A DNA stretch of 64,000 bases from an uncultured Myxococcales bacterium (lineage in GTDB: Bacteria > Myxococcota_A > UBA9042): contig CAITYF010000025.1 of NCBI GenBank assembly GCA_903896545.1, positions 23,944-87,943 of the forward strand, read 5' to 3'. The translations under genes were made by a program, and so were the position numbers. Under the pieces are notes generated by a model. The model ran no database searches. It saw nothing but the letters and a program-made list of their open reading frames with translations, and was not told the origin of the DNA. This document shows, piece after piece, positions 57,233 through 64,000 of the stretch (position 1 is the first letter of the stretch; each line of letters opens with the position of its first letter).

Positions 57233-57271
57233 GCGCACGGGGCGGACAGACGTTGACTCCGCCCCGTGCGC
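57233..57271 (+). terminator. Strong hairpin after the multihaem gene
   Basis: A perfect 14-bp stem, GCGCACGGGGCGGA (57233-57246) with TCCGCCCCGTGCGC (57258-57271), and an 11-base loop, begins 8 bp after the stop codon. There is no T-run, so termination may need Rho or another factor, or the stem protects the mRNA end. Confidence 0.7.
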
Positions 57272-57306
57272 CTCCTACCCTGCATCCGGCTCAACCACTG
57301 GAGCGG

Positions 57307-58587
57307 ATGCCTGTGCCTCACCTGCCTGAAAGCCTGAGAATCGAGACCCGCGCGGTGTTGAAGCGCGCGCGTGAAGCCTCCTGGGCCATGGCGCAGGCGC
57401 CGGGCAACCTCAAGAACCGCTGGTTGCTGCTCCTGGCCGAGAAGCTGGTCGCCCAGCGCGAGGCGATCATCCAGGCGAACCAACTGGACCTGCAAAACGC
57501 CGTGCAAGCGGGACGTTCGGGCGCGATGGTGGACCGGCTGCGGCTGGACGATCGCGGCATCCAGAGTCTGGTGACGGCGCTGCACGAGATCGCGGCGATG
57601 GCGGATCCCGTGGGCCGACTGGTGTCGGGTGAAGTGCGGCCCCAAGGTTTTGAGGTCCGCAAGCAGCGTGTGCCGCTGGGCGTCATCGGCATGGTGTACG
57701 AATCGCGGCCGAATGTGACTGTTGACGCCGCGGCGCTGTGCCTGAAGGCGGGCAACGCGGTGGTGCTGCGCGGCGGTTCAGAAGCGCTACAGAGTAATAC
57801 GGTGCTGTTCGAGATCCTGCGCGACGCGCTGCGGGACGTCGGGCTGCCTGAAGATGCGGTGCAGCAGCCGGCGACCGCAGAGCGTGCGGCGATCGAGGCG
57901 CTGGTTTCCGAGCGTGACGGTCTGGACCTGTGTATTCCGCGTGGCGGTACGCAGCTGATCGACTTCATCATGCAAGTCGCGCGCGTACCCGTGATTCAGC
58001 ACTATCAGGGCGTTTGCCACCTGTACGTGCACAGCGCCGCGGACTTGGCGCAGGCGACGCGCGTCGTGGTGAATTCCAAAGCGCAGCGTCCGGGGACGTG
58101 CAACGCGACCGAAGCGGTGCTGGTGGATGCGGCGGTGGCCGATGAAGCCGTGCCGATGCTGACCCGCGCGCTGGTCCAAGCGGGCGTACAGGTGCGCGCG
58201 TGTGAACGGGCGATCGCGTACGCGGGTGGTCAGGCGGTCGCGGCGCAAGCCGATGACTATGGCCACGAATTCAACGATATGATCTGCCTCTTGCGCGTCG
58301 TGGACGACCTGGACGACGCGCTTGCGCACATCCGGAAGTTCGGTTCGCGGCACACCGAGGGCATTCTCACGCGCGACATGCACGCGGCGCAGCGGTTCAC
58401 GCAGGGCGTGGACGCGTCGTGCGTGGTCGTGAACGCATCGACGCGCTTGAACGACGGCAGTTGCCTCGGTTTGGGCGCAGAGATTGGTATTTCAACAACG
58501 AAGTTGCACGCGTACGGGCCAATGGGCTTGGATTCGCTGACGACGGAGCGCTGGCTTGTCGTCGGCGACGGGCACATTCGGCAGTAG
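57307..58587 (+). CDS. proA: Glutamate-5-semialdehyde dehydrogenase (gamma-glutamyl phosphate reductase)
   Basis: A 426-residue cytosolic enzyme of the aldehyde dehydrogenase superfamily that reduces glutamyl 5-phosphate to the semialdehyde for proline synthesis. Family markers are PLGVIGMVYESRPNVTVDAAALCLKAGNAVVLRGGSEA (about residues 118-155), with the catalytic Cys in VNSKAQRPGTCNATEAVLV (about 258-276), and GSRHTEGILT near 348. ATG at 57307 with GGAG close upstream. It follows the multihaem terminator and precedes rsfS; proB is not in the window. Confidence 0.95.
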   Translation: MPVPHLPESLRIETRAVLKRAREASWAMAQAPGNLKNRWLLLLAEKLVAQREAIIQANQLDLQNAVQAGRSGAMVDRLRLDDRGIQSLVTALHEIAAMADPVGRLVSGEVRPQGFEVRKQRVPLGVIGMVYESRPNVTVDAAALCLKAGNAVVLRGGSEALQSNTVLFEILRDALRDVGLPEDAVQQPATAERAAIEALVSERDGLDLCIPRGGTQLIDFIMQVARVPVIQHYQGVCHLYVHSAADLAQATRVVVNSKAQRPGTCNATEAVLVDAAVADEAVPMLTRALVQAGVQVRACERAIAYAGGQAVAAQADDYGHEFNDMICLLRVVDDLDDALAHIRKFGSRHTEGILTRDMHAAQRFTQGVDASCVVVNASTRLNDGSCLGLGAEIGISTTKLHAYGPMGLDSLTTERWLVVGDGHIRQ

Positions 58588-58599
58588 GTAGAAGAGGCA

Positions 58600-58618
58600 A
58601 GGGGGCGCGCCGCCCCCT
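58600..58618 (+). terminator. GC hairpin after proA
   Basis: AGGGGGCG (58600-58607), a 3-base CGC loop and CGCCCCCT (58611-58618) form a perfect 8-bp stem 12 bp after the proA stop. No T-run follows. It probably limits read-through into rsfS. Confidence 0.6.
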
Positions 58619-58722
58619 GCGACCCCGCGCCAGTCCGCATCCGCGGCCTGGAGTTGCCATGCGGCGGGAAAGTTTCTGAATGTGCGGTGGCGATGGCGCA
58701 TGGCAACTCAACGGGAGCGGAA

Positions 58723-59319
58723 ATGACAGACAGTGTAATGGTCGATAGCGCGGAATACTCCAAGAAGCTGGCGCTGACGGTGGTCGATGCGATCTGGGAG
58801 AAGAAGGGCTTTGACGTCGTGGCGCTGCGCGTCAAGGAGATCGTGCAGTACACGGACTTCATGGTGATCGCGTCGGCGCGCAACGAGCGCCAGGCGATGG
58901 CGATCGCGGACGCAGTGGAGGACGAAGTCCGCCAGAAGCTGGGGCAAAAGGCGATCGGCGAAGAAGGTCGGCGCACGGGACGTTGGGTGCTGATTGATTT
59001 TGGCGACATCGTCGTGCACATCTTCCACAAGCCGGTGCGCGCGTATTACGAGCTCGAACGGCTGTTCGCGGACGCGCCGCAGATCGCGCTGGTCGAGCCG
59101 ACGTGGGTCCACGAGATCGACGGTGAGCAGGACGAGAGCGATGCCTACAACGATCTGGTCTGGCAGGGCGTGAAGTGGCAGCCGGGCGATGCGGCAGCGC
59201 TGGTCGACGATGCGGAAGCGGCGCAAGAAGACGAGGAGGCGCTGGAAGACGAAGAAGCGCTGGAACTCGCCGCGTTGGCGGCAGATGATGAGCCGGAAGA
59301 GCTGACCGAGATCGAGTAG
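58723..59319 (+). CDS. rsfS: Ribosomal silencing factor RsfS
   Basis: A 198-residue protein of the RsfS/Iojap family, which binds uL14 and blocks subunit joining when nutrients are scarce. The core matches: VVDAIWEKKGFDVVALRVKEIVQYTDFMVIASARNERQ (about residues 18-55), GRWVLIDFGDIVVHIFHKPVRAYYELERLFADAP near 85-118. Family members are usually about 105-130 residues. Here about 65 extra residues follow, ending in a very acidic Glu/Asp/Ala tail. ATG at 58723 with GGGAG upstream. Confidence 0.93.
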   Translation: MTDSVMVDSAEYSKKLALTVVDAIWEKKGFDVVALRVKEIVQYTDFMVIASARNERQAMAIADAVEDEVRQKLGQKAIGEEGRRTGRWVLIDFGDIVVHIFHKPVRAYYELERLFADAPQIALVEPTWVHEIDGEQDESDAYNDLVWQGVKWQPGDAAALVDDAEAAQEDEEALEDEEALELAALAADDEPEELTEIE

Positions 59320-59322
59320 CGA

Positions 59323-61281
59323 CTACCAGTCGATCTTCAGGACGGCTTCGATGATTCCCTGAACGACAGCGGCTTTGGTCGCCAGTTGGTCGTCGGGGCT
59401 CTGTTGCAAATCGAGCACGAACTTCTTGAACGTGGCGCTCGCCGTGGCTTGATCGATTGGCTGCCGCGCGGGCGCTGCCGACATTTGCGCGTCCAGCGCC
59501 GTCGCGTCGCCCATCGTCACCGTGTACGGACCGCTGCCCGTCGGCGCGATCCACGCGAAGCGGTTGCCATCGGGCATCGTCACGACCTCGTCGATCACCG
59601 CTGCGCCGGAGACGGAAACCGTTTGCGTGACGTCCTGTGGCACCCAGACGAGCGTCTCGTGCGCCTTGTCGCCCACTTCCGCCGCTGTCGCTCCCGTGGC
59701 GTGCAGCGCGAACGCGTGCGTGTCGGGGTCAAACGCGTAGTCGATGAGTCTGCCCGCGACCGCGCGTGGGTACGCACGCACCATAAACTTGTCGCGGGAC
59801 GGCTGTGGCGGGCCATTTTGCGGCGTCGGACCAGGACCACTCGGCGCCGTGTTGAAATACGACCACGCGCCTTCACACGTCGCTTTTGGATCCAGCGAAC
59901 AGTTCGACTTCCACGACCACAGCGCGCTGCCGATGCCCCAGTGCTCTTGCGCGCGCAGTTCACCCTCCAGAATCAACGCGTCGTCCGCCGATCCACCGCC
60001 AAATTCAGTCACGAAGATGGCAGCTCCCATCGCGATCGCCTCGCTTGCGGCCGTTGCGTAGGCAAAATCGTAGTTTGGCGGGTACGTGCTTGTGTGGGCG
60101 TTGAAGCCGAGGAACGACGAATCCAGGGTGAAAATGTGCGTGTACGTATGGGGGGCGAAGACGACGTTCGGGTAGCTCGAAATCGGCTTGGAGTGCTGTG
60201 GCGAAAAGTCGATCAAGTTGCGGATCGCGATCGGCTCGACGAAGACGAGGTGGTTGGTGTCGTGAATGCCCAAGTCCGGGTACGCGCACGTCGCTTGCGA
60301 GGGTTGGCTTGCGGGACAGTCGGGCAGACCGTCGCGCACGCCGGTCAGTGCTTGAATCACGCGCGTGTAGAACGGGTAGAGGTAGTTGTCGCTGACGTCA
60401 TAGGCGGCAAAACTGCCTGGCTGCGGCTCATTGATGATCTCGTAGCCGATGACAGCGGGCTCGTCCTTGAACCGCCGCGCAAGCGCCGCCATCGCGCCGA
60501 TCCAGTGGTCCTGCAAGCCTTTGCCGGGCGCGTCACCTTGGGCAACGGGCACCTCCGTGTTCTTCCAGAAGTTATCAAAAGACGCCGACACCGCCGCGTT
60601 CAACACAGACTGGCCAAACGACTGGCACGACGGTCTGCCGTCATTCATCACCGCCCACGCCGGCGCGCCGTCAAAACCACCGCCTGGATCCGTGCCTTGT
60701 GCACAGGGCTTTGCAGGGTCAGCCTGAATCGATCGCCCGTATTGATCCTGGTGCATGTCCAGCAGCACGTACACGCCTTGTTCTTTGGCCCACGTGACGA
60801 CCTGCGTGACTTGCTCCAGGTACAGCGTCTTGTAGTTGCCCGGCGTCGGCTCCAGCTGACTCCAGCTCAGCGCCAAACGAACGATGTTGAAACCGCGCTG
60901 CCGCATCTGCGCGAAGTCATTCTGGGCGTCATAGGCAGACGACTGGGCGTACCGCCCCTTGCCCGCTTCCACTTCACACAGTGGCGGCGCCACTTCGTTG
61001 GAATTCGGCGGACACTTTCCGACGTACGCTGCCGGATCGACCGGGTTGATCATCGCCACGCCGCGCGGATCGCTGCGCCACGCCTCGTCCTCCAGCCCTT
61101 CACTGTTGGCGCCACGCAGCAAAACAGTGCGTCCGTAGGGATCGGCTATCCACGGGACCTGTCCGGCAACGCGCTCGACGTGCAAGAACGGCTGGTCATC
61201 GGGAGGCACAAACGCCTGAGGTGACGCCTGCGCGCACGCGACGGCCAGGATGAAAACGGGTAGCAGGCAATGGCGGGTCAT
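59323..61281 (-). CDS. Glycoside hydrolase family 5 (endoglycosylceramidase-like) lipoprotein
   Basis: A 652-residue secreted enzyme with a short signal peptide and lipobox AVAC (Cys16). The GH5 barrel is recognised by RGFNIVRLALSWSQLEPTPGNY, VLLDMHQDQYGR, the acid/base Glu in GYEIINEPQPGSF (about residue 284) and the nucleophile Glu in FVTEFGGGSADD (about 425). The DMHQDQYGR and GFNIVRL style is that of endoglycoceramidases and related GH5 members. These cleave glycolipid or beta-glucan substrates; the substrate here is open. A beta-sandwich C-terminal domain follows. GGAGG precedes the ATG. It lies between rsfS and rlmH in opposite orientation. Confidence 0.85.
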   Translation of the reverse strand: MTRHCLLPVFILAVACAQASPQAFVPPDDQPFLHVERVAGQVPWIADPYGRTVLLRGANSEGLEDEAWRSDPRGVAMINPVDPAAYVGKCPPNSNEVAPPLCEVEAGKGRYAQSSAYDAQNDFAQMRQRGFNIVRLALSWSQLEPTPGNYKTLYLEQVTQVVTWAKEQGVYVLLDMHQDQYGRSIQADPAKPCAQGTDPGGGFDGAPAWAVMNDGRPSCQSFGQSVLNAAVSASFDNFWKNTEVPVAQGDAPGKGLQDHWIGAMAALARRFKDEPAVIGYEIINEPQPGSFAAYDVSDNYLYPFYTRVIQALTGVRDGLPDCPASQPSQATCAYPDLGIHDTNHLVFVEPIAIRNLIDFSPQHSKPISSYPNVVFAPHTYTHIFTLDSSFLGFNAHTSTYPPNYDFAYATAASEAIAMGAAIFVTEFGGGSADDALILEGELRAQEHWGIGSALWSWKSNCSLDPKATCEGAWSYFNTAPSGPGPTPQNGPPQPSRDKFMVRAYPRAVAGRLIDYAFDPDTHAFALHATGATAAEVGDKAHETLVWVPQDVTQTVSVSGAAVIDEVVTMPDGNRFAWIAPTGSGPYTVTMGDATALDAQMSAAPARQPIDQATASATFKKFVLDLQQSPDDQLATKAAVVQGIIEAVLKIDW

Positions 61282-61432
61282 GGCACCTCCGGAAAACGCT
61301 GTGAGCATAGCGCCTTGACCGCCGCCGCATAGCAGGCAGGGTCACCTGACTGTCACGCGATCGCCAGTTGACGTCGGCACCGATCTGCCGCGCAATCAGC
61401 GCTTGCGCGTCCTTGTGGACGCTGGTCGTTCC

Positions 61433-61903
61433 ATGAAGGTCCACATCGTCACGCCGGGCAAACTGCATCATCCCGCGGCCATCGCGTGGTCGCAGGACCT
61501 CACTGCGCGAATCACCCGCGTGTTGCCACTTGCCCGATCGGGCGTACGCGAGGCCAAACGCCACAAGGGTGGCTTGGACCTGCCGGCGCGCAAGCAAGAA
61601 GCCGAGGCGATGCTCGCGGCGATTGCGCCTGGATCGCATCTCGTGGCGATGGACGCGGCGGGACAGAAGATGGACTCCGATGCGTTCTACGATTGGTTCA
61701 AGGGACTTGCGGAGACGGGCTGCAAAGAGCTGGTGTTTGCGATCGGTGGACCTGACGGCCACGATCCGGCACTGCTGCAAGTCGCGAAAACAAAGCTCTC
61801 GCTCTCGCCGATGACCCTGCCGCATGAGCTGGCCGAGGTTGTACTTGTGGAGCAGATCTACCGGGCGGTGGCGCGTTGGAAAGGCCTCCCGTATCACCGG
61901 TAG
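61433..61903 (+). CDS. rlmH: 23S rRNA (pseudouridine1915-N3)-methyltransferase
   Basis: A 156-residue SPOUT methyltransferase that modifies pseudouridine 1915 of helix 69. MKVHIVTPGKL opens the family, LVAMDAAGQKMDSDAFYDWF and LVFAIGGPDGHDPALLQ (SAM-binding knot) are near residues 73-115, and the C-terminal LSLSPMTLPHELAEVVLVEQIYRA completes it. ATG at 61433 is chosen on family alignment; the ribosome site is weak. It usually follows rsfS in other bacteria, but here a GH5 gene separates them. Confidence 0.94.
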   Translation: MKVHIVTPGKLHHPAAIAWSQDLTARITRVLPLARSGVREAKRHKGGLDLPARKQEAEAMLAAIAPGSHLVAMDAAGQKMDSDAFYDWFKGLAETGCKELVFAIGGPDGHDPALLQVAKTKLSLSPMTLPHELAEVVLVEQIYRAVARWKGLPYHR

Positions 61904-61912
61904 CGGCTGACT

Positions 61913-63478
61913 TTACGGCGCAATTGGCAGAACGGTCTCAGGCAGCAGCGCGTCAAAGGTCAGCTCGTTGGTGACCTCGTGCCACACGGTATCGCCCACC
62001 GTCAGCGTGTACAGCTCGGAATCCTTGAGCGACCGGCTATTGGGCGAGCCATCCAGTTTGGGCGCGATCGGCGCACCCGACTGATCCACCGTCGCCGTCG
62101 CTGAGATCACGAACACCTGCCGCAGCGGCGACATCGTGAAGGAGAAGATCTTCCGGTTATTCGTAGTGTTATCGCGCGGGTTCTTCGTCAGGTTCAGCCA
62201 ATCGCCCTCGCCGATCGTGTCGCCGATCTTCGCGACGGGCAGGGCCATGATGTCGGTAAAATCCTTGTCCGTCGGCGCATCCGAACAGTGGCTGTAGCCC
62301 AAATGGTAGACGTACTTGCCGTCAGCAGAGAAGTACGGCGTGCCAACGATCTGGACGTGTTGCCAGTTGTTCTTCTTGATGACGGAACAAGCCTGCTGCA
62401 GGTAGTTGCCCGCCGGCACTTCGACCAAATTGCTAAAGGTCGGCGCGACTTCGGACCCGATCACGTATTTGCGGGCGCGTAGAAAGCGGTCGACGATGGT
62501 GAAAAGCACGATGGTCTTGCCGTCCGGCCCGATCGCGACCTTGTCTGTATCGTGGTACTGCGAGCCCGTGCCACTGCACTCCGACCCATTGGGGTGCTCG
62601 CAAATATAGTCCAATTTCGACAGGTTGCCGTCGCGCCAAGCGTAAACCTTCACCGAACGGATGGTCGGCGTGAGGATGACGATCGTCGTCCCGTCTTCGC
62701 TGACCTGAAAATGACCGCCGTAGGTCGTATCCTTCACGACGTCAGCGTCCTCGTCGGGCGCCATCTTCGGAATCAGCACCACATCGGCGACGCCGGTCGG
62801 CGACGGACTCGCCAAAAAGACTTTGTGAATGCTGTATTGGCAGACTGTGTTGCCGTTCTGACACGTGTCCCGCGTCGAATAGAACAGGTCGCCGCCGCCG
62901 AAGTGGATGTCGACGACGTTCTTGAGCTTGCCGAACTTATCGCCGACGAAGACCGCCAACTGCTTGTTCATCGCGCCGAGTTGGTACTCGTACCCGTCCC
63001 CGGTCGCCGGACCGGTCGCAATGGCGACGTGGCTCAGATCGCGGCTGACCAAGCAGCCGTAGGCGCAGCTCAAACCGGTTGCCTGAAAAGAGGATTTCGT
63101 GAACTCGAAGGCCGCCTTGTTGCCGTCGAGTGGGCTCAGGCCGATGCCAAAGGTCGAGATGCCGCTCGGGTCGGCGAGCTTGACGTTTTGCCAGGCTGAA
63201 AGCACCAAATCGCTGTACGCATCAACACCTGGGGTCGCAACGCGCTCGTGGCGCTGGTAGGTGATCCAGAAGTCCTCGGTCACCTTCACCGGGCCGCCGA
63301 TGTCCGCGCCGGCGGTCGAATCGGCCCCGCCATCCGCGCCAACGACGTCATTGCCGCCCGTAACGTCGTCGCCCGCCGCGGAAACGTCGTTGTCAGTCGC
63401 AGCCTTGGAGCTGCACCCCCCAAGGAGGGCGGCGATCACGATCGTGCGCTTCAGCCGCGCGGAAAAGAAAATCTGCAT
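61913..63478 (-). CDS. Secreted lipoprotein, possible propeller
   Basis: A 521-residue lipoprotein with lipobox LGGC (Cys22), Ser at +2, and an Asp/Gly-rich spacer (residues about 28-65, e.g. GADGGADSTAGADIGG). The mature region has recurrent strands such as HFQVSEDGTTIVILTPT, VAIGPDGKTIVLFTI and YFSADGKYVYHLGYSH, which read like PD40/WD40-type beta-propeller blades. Several Cys pairs are present. Downstream converges with rlmH across 9 bp. GAGGA precedes the ATG. No enzymatic motif seen. Confidence 0.75.
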   Translation of the reverse strand: MQIFFSARLKRTIVIAALLGGCSSKAATDNDVSAAGDDVTGGNDVVGADGGADSTAGADIGGPVKVTEDFWITYQRHERVATPGVDAYSDLVLSAWQNVKLADPSGISTFGIGLSPLDGNKAAFEFTKSSFQATGLSCAYGCLVSRDLSHVAIATGPATGDGYEYQLGAMNKQLAVFVGDKFGKLKNVVDIHFGGGDLFYSTRDTCQNGNTVCQYSIHKVFLASPSPTGVADVVLIPKMAPDEDADVVKDTTYGGHFQVSEDGTTIVILTPTIRSVKVYAWRDGNLSKLDYICEHPNGSECSGTGSQYHDTDKVAIGPDGKTIVLFTIVDRFLRARKYVIGSEVAPTFSNLVEVPAGNYLQQACSVIKKNNWQHVQIVGTPYFSADGKYVYHLGYSHCSDAPTDKDFTDIMALPVAKIGDTIGEGDWLNLTKNPRDNTTNNRKIFSFTMSPLRQVFVISATATVDQSGAPIAPKLDGSPNSRSLKDSELYTLTVGDTVWHEVTNELTFDALLPETVLPIAP

Positions 63479-63763
63479 GGGGTCCTCATCTGCGCAAACG
63501 GCGCCGGGCCAGGCGGCAAAGCGCCGCCGGCCACAGCGAGAACGCTAAGGAAACTGCGGCCCAGCGTCAACTGCCGAACGCGTTTGCGGGGCAGGCTGCG
63601 GCAGAAACAAGTCTGGCGGCCCCCCAAGCAGAGACGGCCCGTGCCGAAGCTACTGTAAGTACGCCAGAACCAGCCTGCGGTGTGCGGCCATCACCGTCAC
63701 GTAGTCGCCCGGATGCGCCGGGAATCGCCGCTGTCGCCGGATCGGACCGTTTGCGTCACAGGC

Positions 63764-63792
63764 TTGACACGAACTGCAAAGCGCCTTACACT
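63764..63792 (+). promoter_or_regulatory. rrn promoter
   Basis: TTGACA (63764-63769), a 17-bp spacer and TACACT (63787-63792) form a near-consensus sigma-70 promoter about 165 bp before 16S position 1. The distance suits an rRNA leader. Confidence 0.8.
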
Positions 63793-63875
63793 GCTCATCC
63801 GCCGCGAACGACAGGCCAAGCGCCTGACGCCAGCGGAAAACCGAAAGAGCTGCAAAGTTCTCCGGTTACAGACTC

Positions 63876-63890
63876 GCTCTTTGAAAACTG
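63876..63890 (+). promoter_or_regulatory. boxA-like antitermination element
   Basis: GCTCTTTGAAAACTG resembles the boxA found in bacterial rrn leaders, where NusB/S10 bind to allow antitermination. It lies about 70 bp before the 16S start. Confidence 0.65.
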
Positions 63891-63960
63891 GATAGCAAAC
63901 CAATATATGTTACGGGCCACGACAATTACGTGCCTCGGCCACGGCTGGGGTACGGTACTA

Positions 63961-64000
63961 TTATCAGAGAGTTTGATCCTGGCTCAGAACGAACGCTAGC
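63961..64000 (+). rRNA. rrs: 16S ribosomal RNA, 5' end only
   Basis: AGAGTTTGATCCTGGCTCAG at 63968-63987 is the universal bacterial 16S start (E. coli positions 8-27), followed by AACGAACGCTAGC. By that alignment position 1 is about 63961. The gene continues past the window edge; only 40 bases are seen. Confidence 0.97.

Larger units (their letters stand above)
63479..63960. other. Upstream and leader region of the rRNA operon
   Basis: A 482-bp gap between a divergent lipoprotein gene and the 16S start. It holds the rrn promoter (63764-63792), a boxA-like element (63876-63890) and the leader. No gene or tRNA was recognised in it. Confidence 0.8.

Noticed and set aside
63479..63960. tRNA genes in the rrn leader
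   Set aside because: No cloverleaf or T-arm GTTCGA pattern was recognised in this gap.

Overview
The window is GC-rich, densely coded bacterial chromosome. It ends in the first 40 bases of a 16S rRNA gene. Thirteen predicted lipoproteins, many with Asp-rich spacers just after the lipobox, occur alongside FG-GAP, IPT/TIG, IgGFc-binding-type and propeller-type surface proteins, a YXWGXW lipoprotein and a very large multihaem lipoprotein. This mix points to a Gram-negative bacterium of the Myxococcota / former Deltaproteobacteria type. That placement is an inference; the full 16S gene would settle it.

Layout. 0-0.3 kb: a small Met/Asp-rich lipoprotein. 0.3-9.5 kb: a tightly packed minus-strand run, transcribed from 9.5 kb down: methylmalonyl-CoA mutase catalytic subunit, two unknown proteins, a sugar-nucleotide epimerase, an ABC-2 type ATPase and permease, a small membrane protein and an ABC exporter. 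9.6-16.8 kb: a conserved housekeeping run on the plus strand (tilS, ftsH, folP, cdaA, cdaR, lysC), which includes c-di-AMP synthesis. 16.8-17.6 kb: a RadC-domain protein and a ComEA-like helix-hairpin-helix protein whose frame has no stop. 17.6-18.0 kb: a hairpin-rich non-coding stretch. 18-21.9 kb: a large FG-GAP lipoprotein. 21.9-24.4 kb (minus): fbp, moaC and an NFACT-R protein. 24.6-26.3 kb (minus): the YXWGXW lipoprotein. 26.5-29.7 kb (plus): ferredoxin, TPR lipoprotein, MoxR ATPase, folE.

29.8-43.1 kb is an apparent minus-strand operon of five large lipoproteins (IgGFc-binding type, IPT/TIG plus propeller, two propeller proteins, and one unknown). 43.4-46.1 kb (plus): rpsP and khpA, followed by a membrane protein with ResB-like topology and a polytopic membrane protein. 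46.1-48.1 kb (minus): comF, a small lipoprotein with an ASH-like domain, and map. 48.5-57.2 kb: one 2892-residue multihaem lipoprotein preceded by a perfect FNR-type dyad. 57.3-61.9 kb: proA, rsfS, an intervening minus-strand GH5 lipoprotein, and rlmH. 61.9-63.5 kb: another lipoprotein. 63.5-64.0 kb: an rrn promoter, boxA-like leader and the 16S start.

The most remarkable object is the 48.5-57.2 kb gene. It encodes 13 tandem repeats of about 180 residues. Each repeat has five Cys...Cys-His motifs in the fixed order CX2CH, CX2CH, CX4CH, CX3CH, CX2CH, and a separate C-terminal haem-motif region follows. By my reading there are 44 canonical CXXCH, 13 CX4CH and 15 CX3CH motifs. It is anchored by a lipobox and an Asp/Val-rich spacer of about 200 residues. 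The TTGAT-N4-ATCAA site upstream suggests control by oxygen or redox state. All functional statements rest on motif reading by eye; no database search was run.
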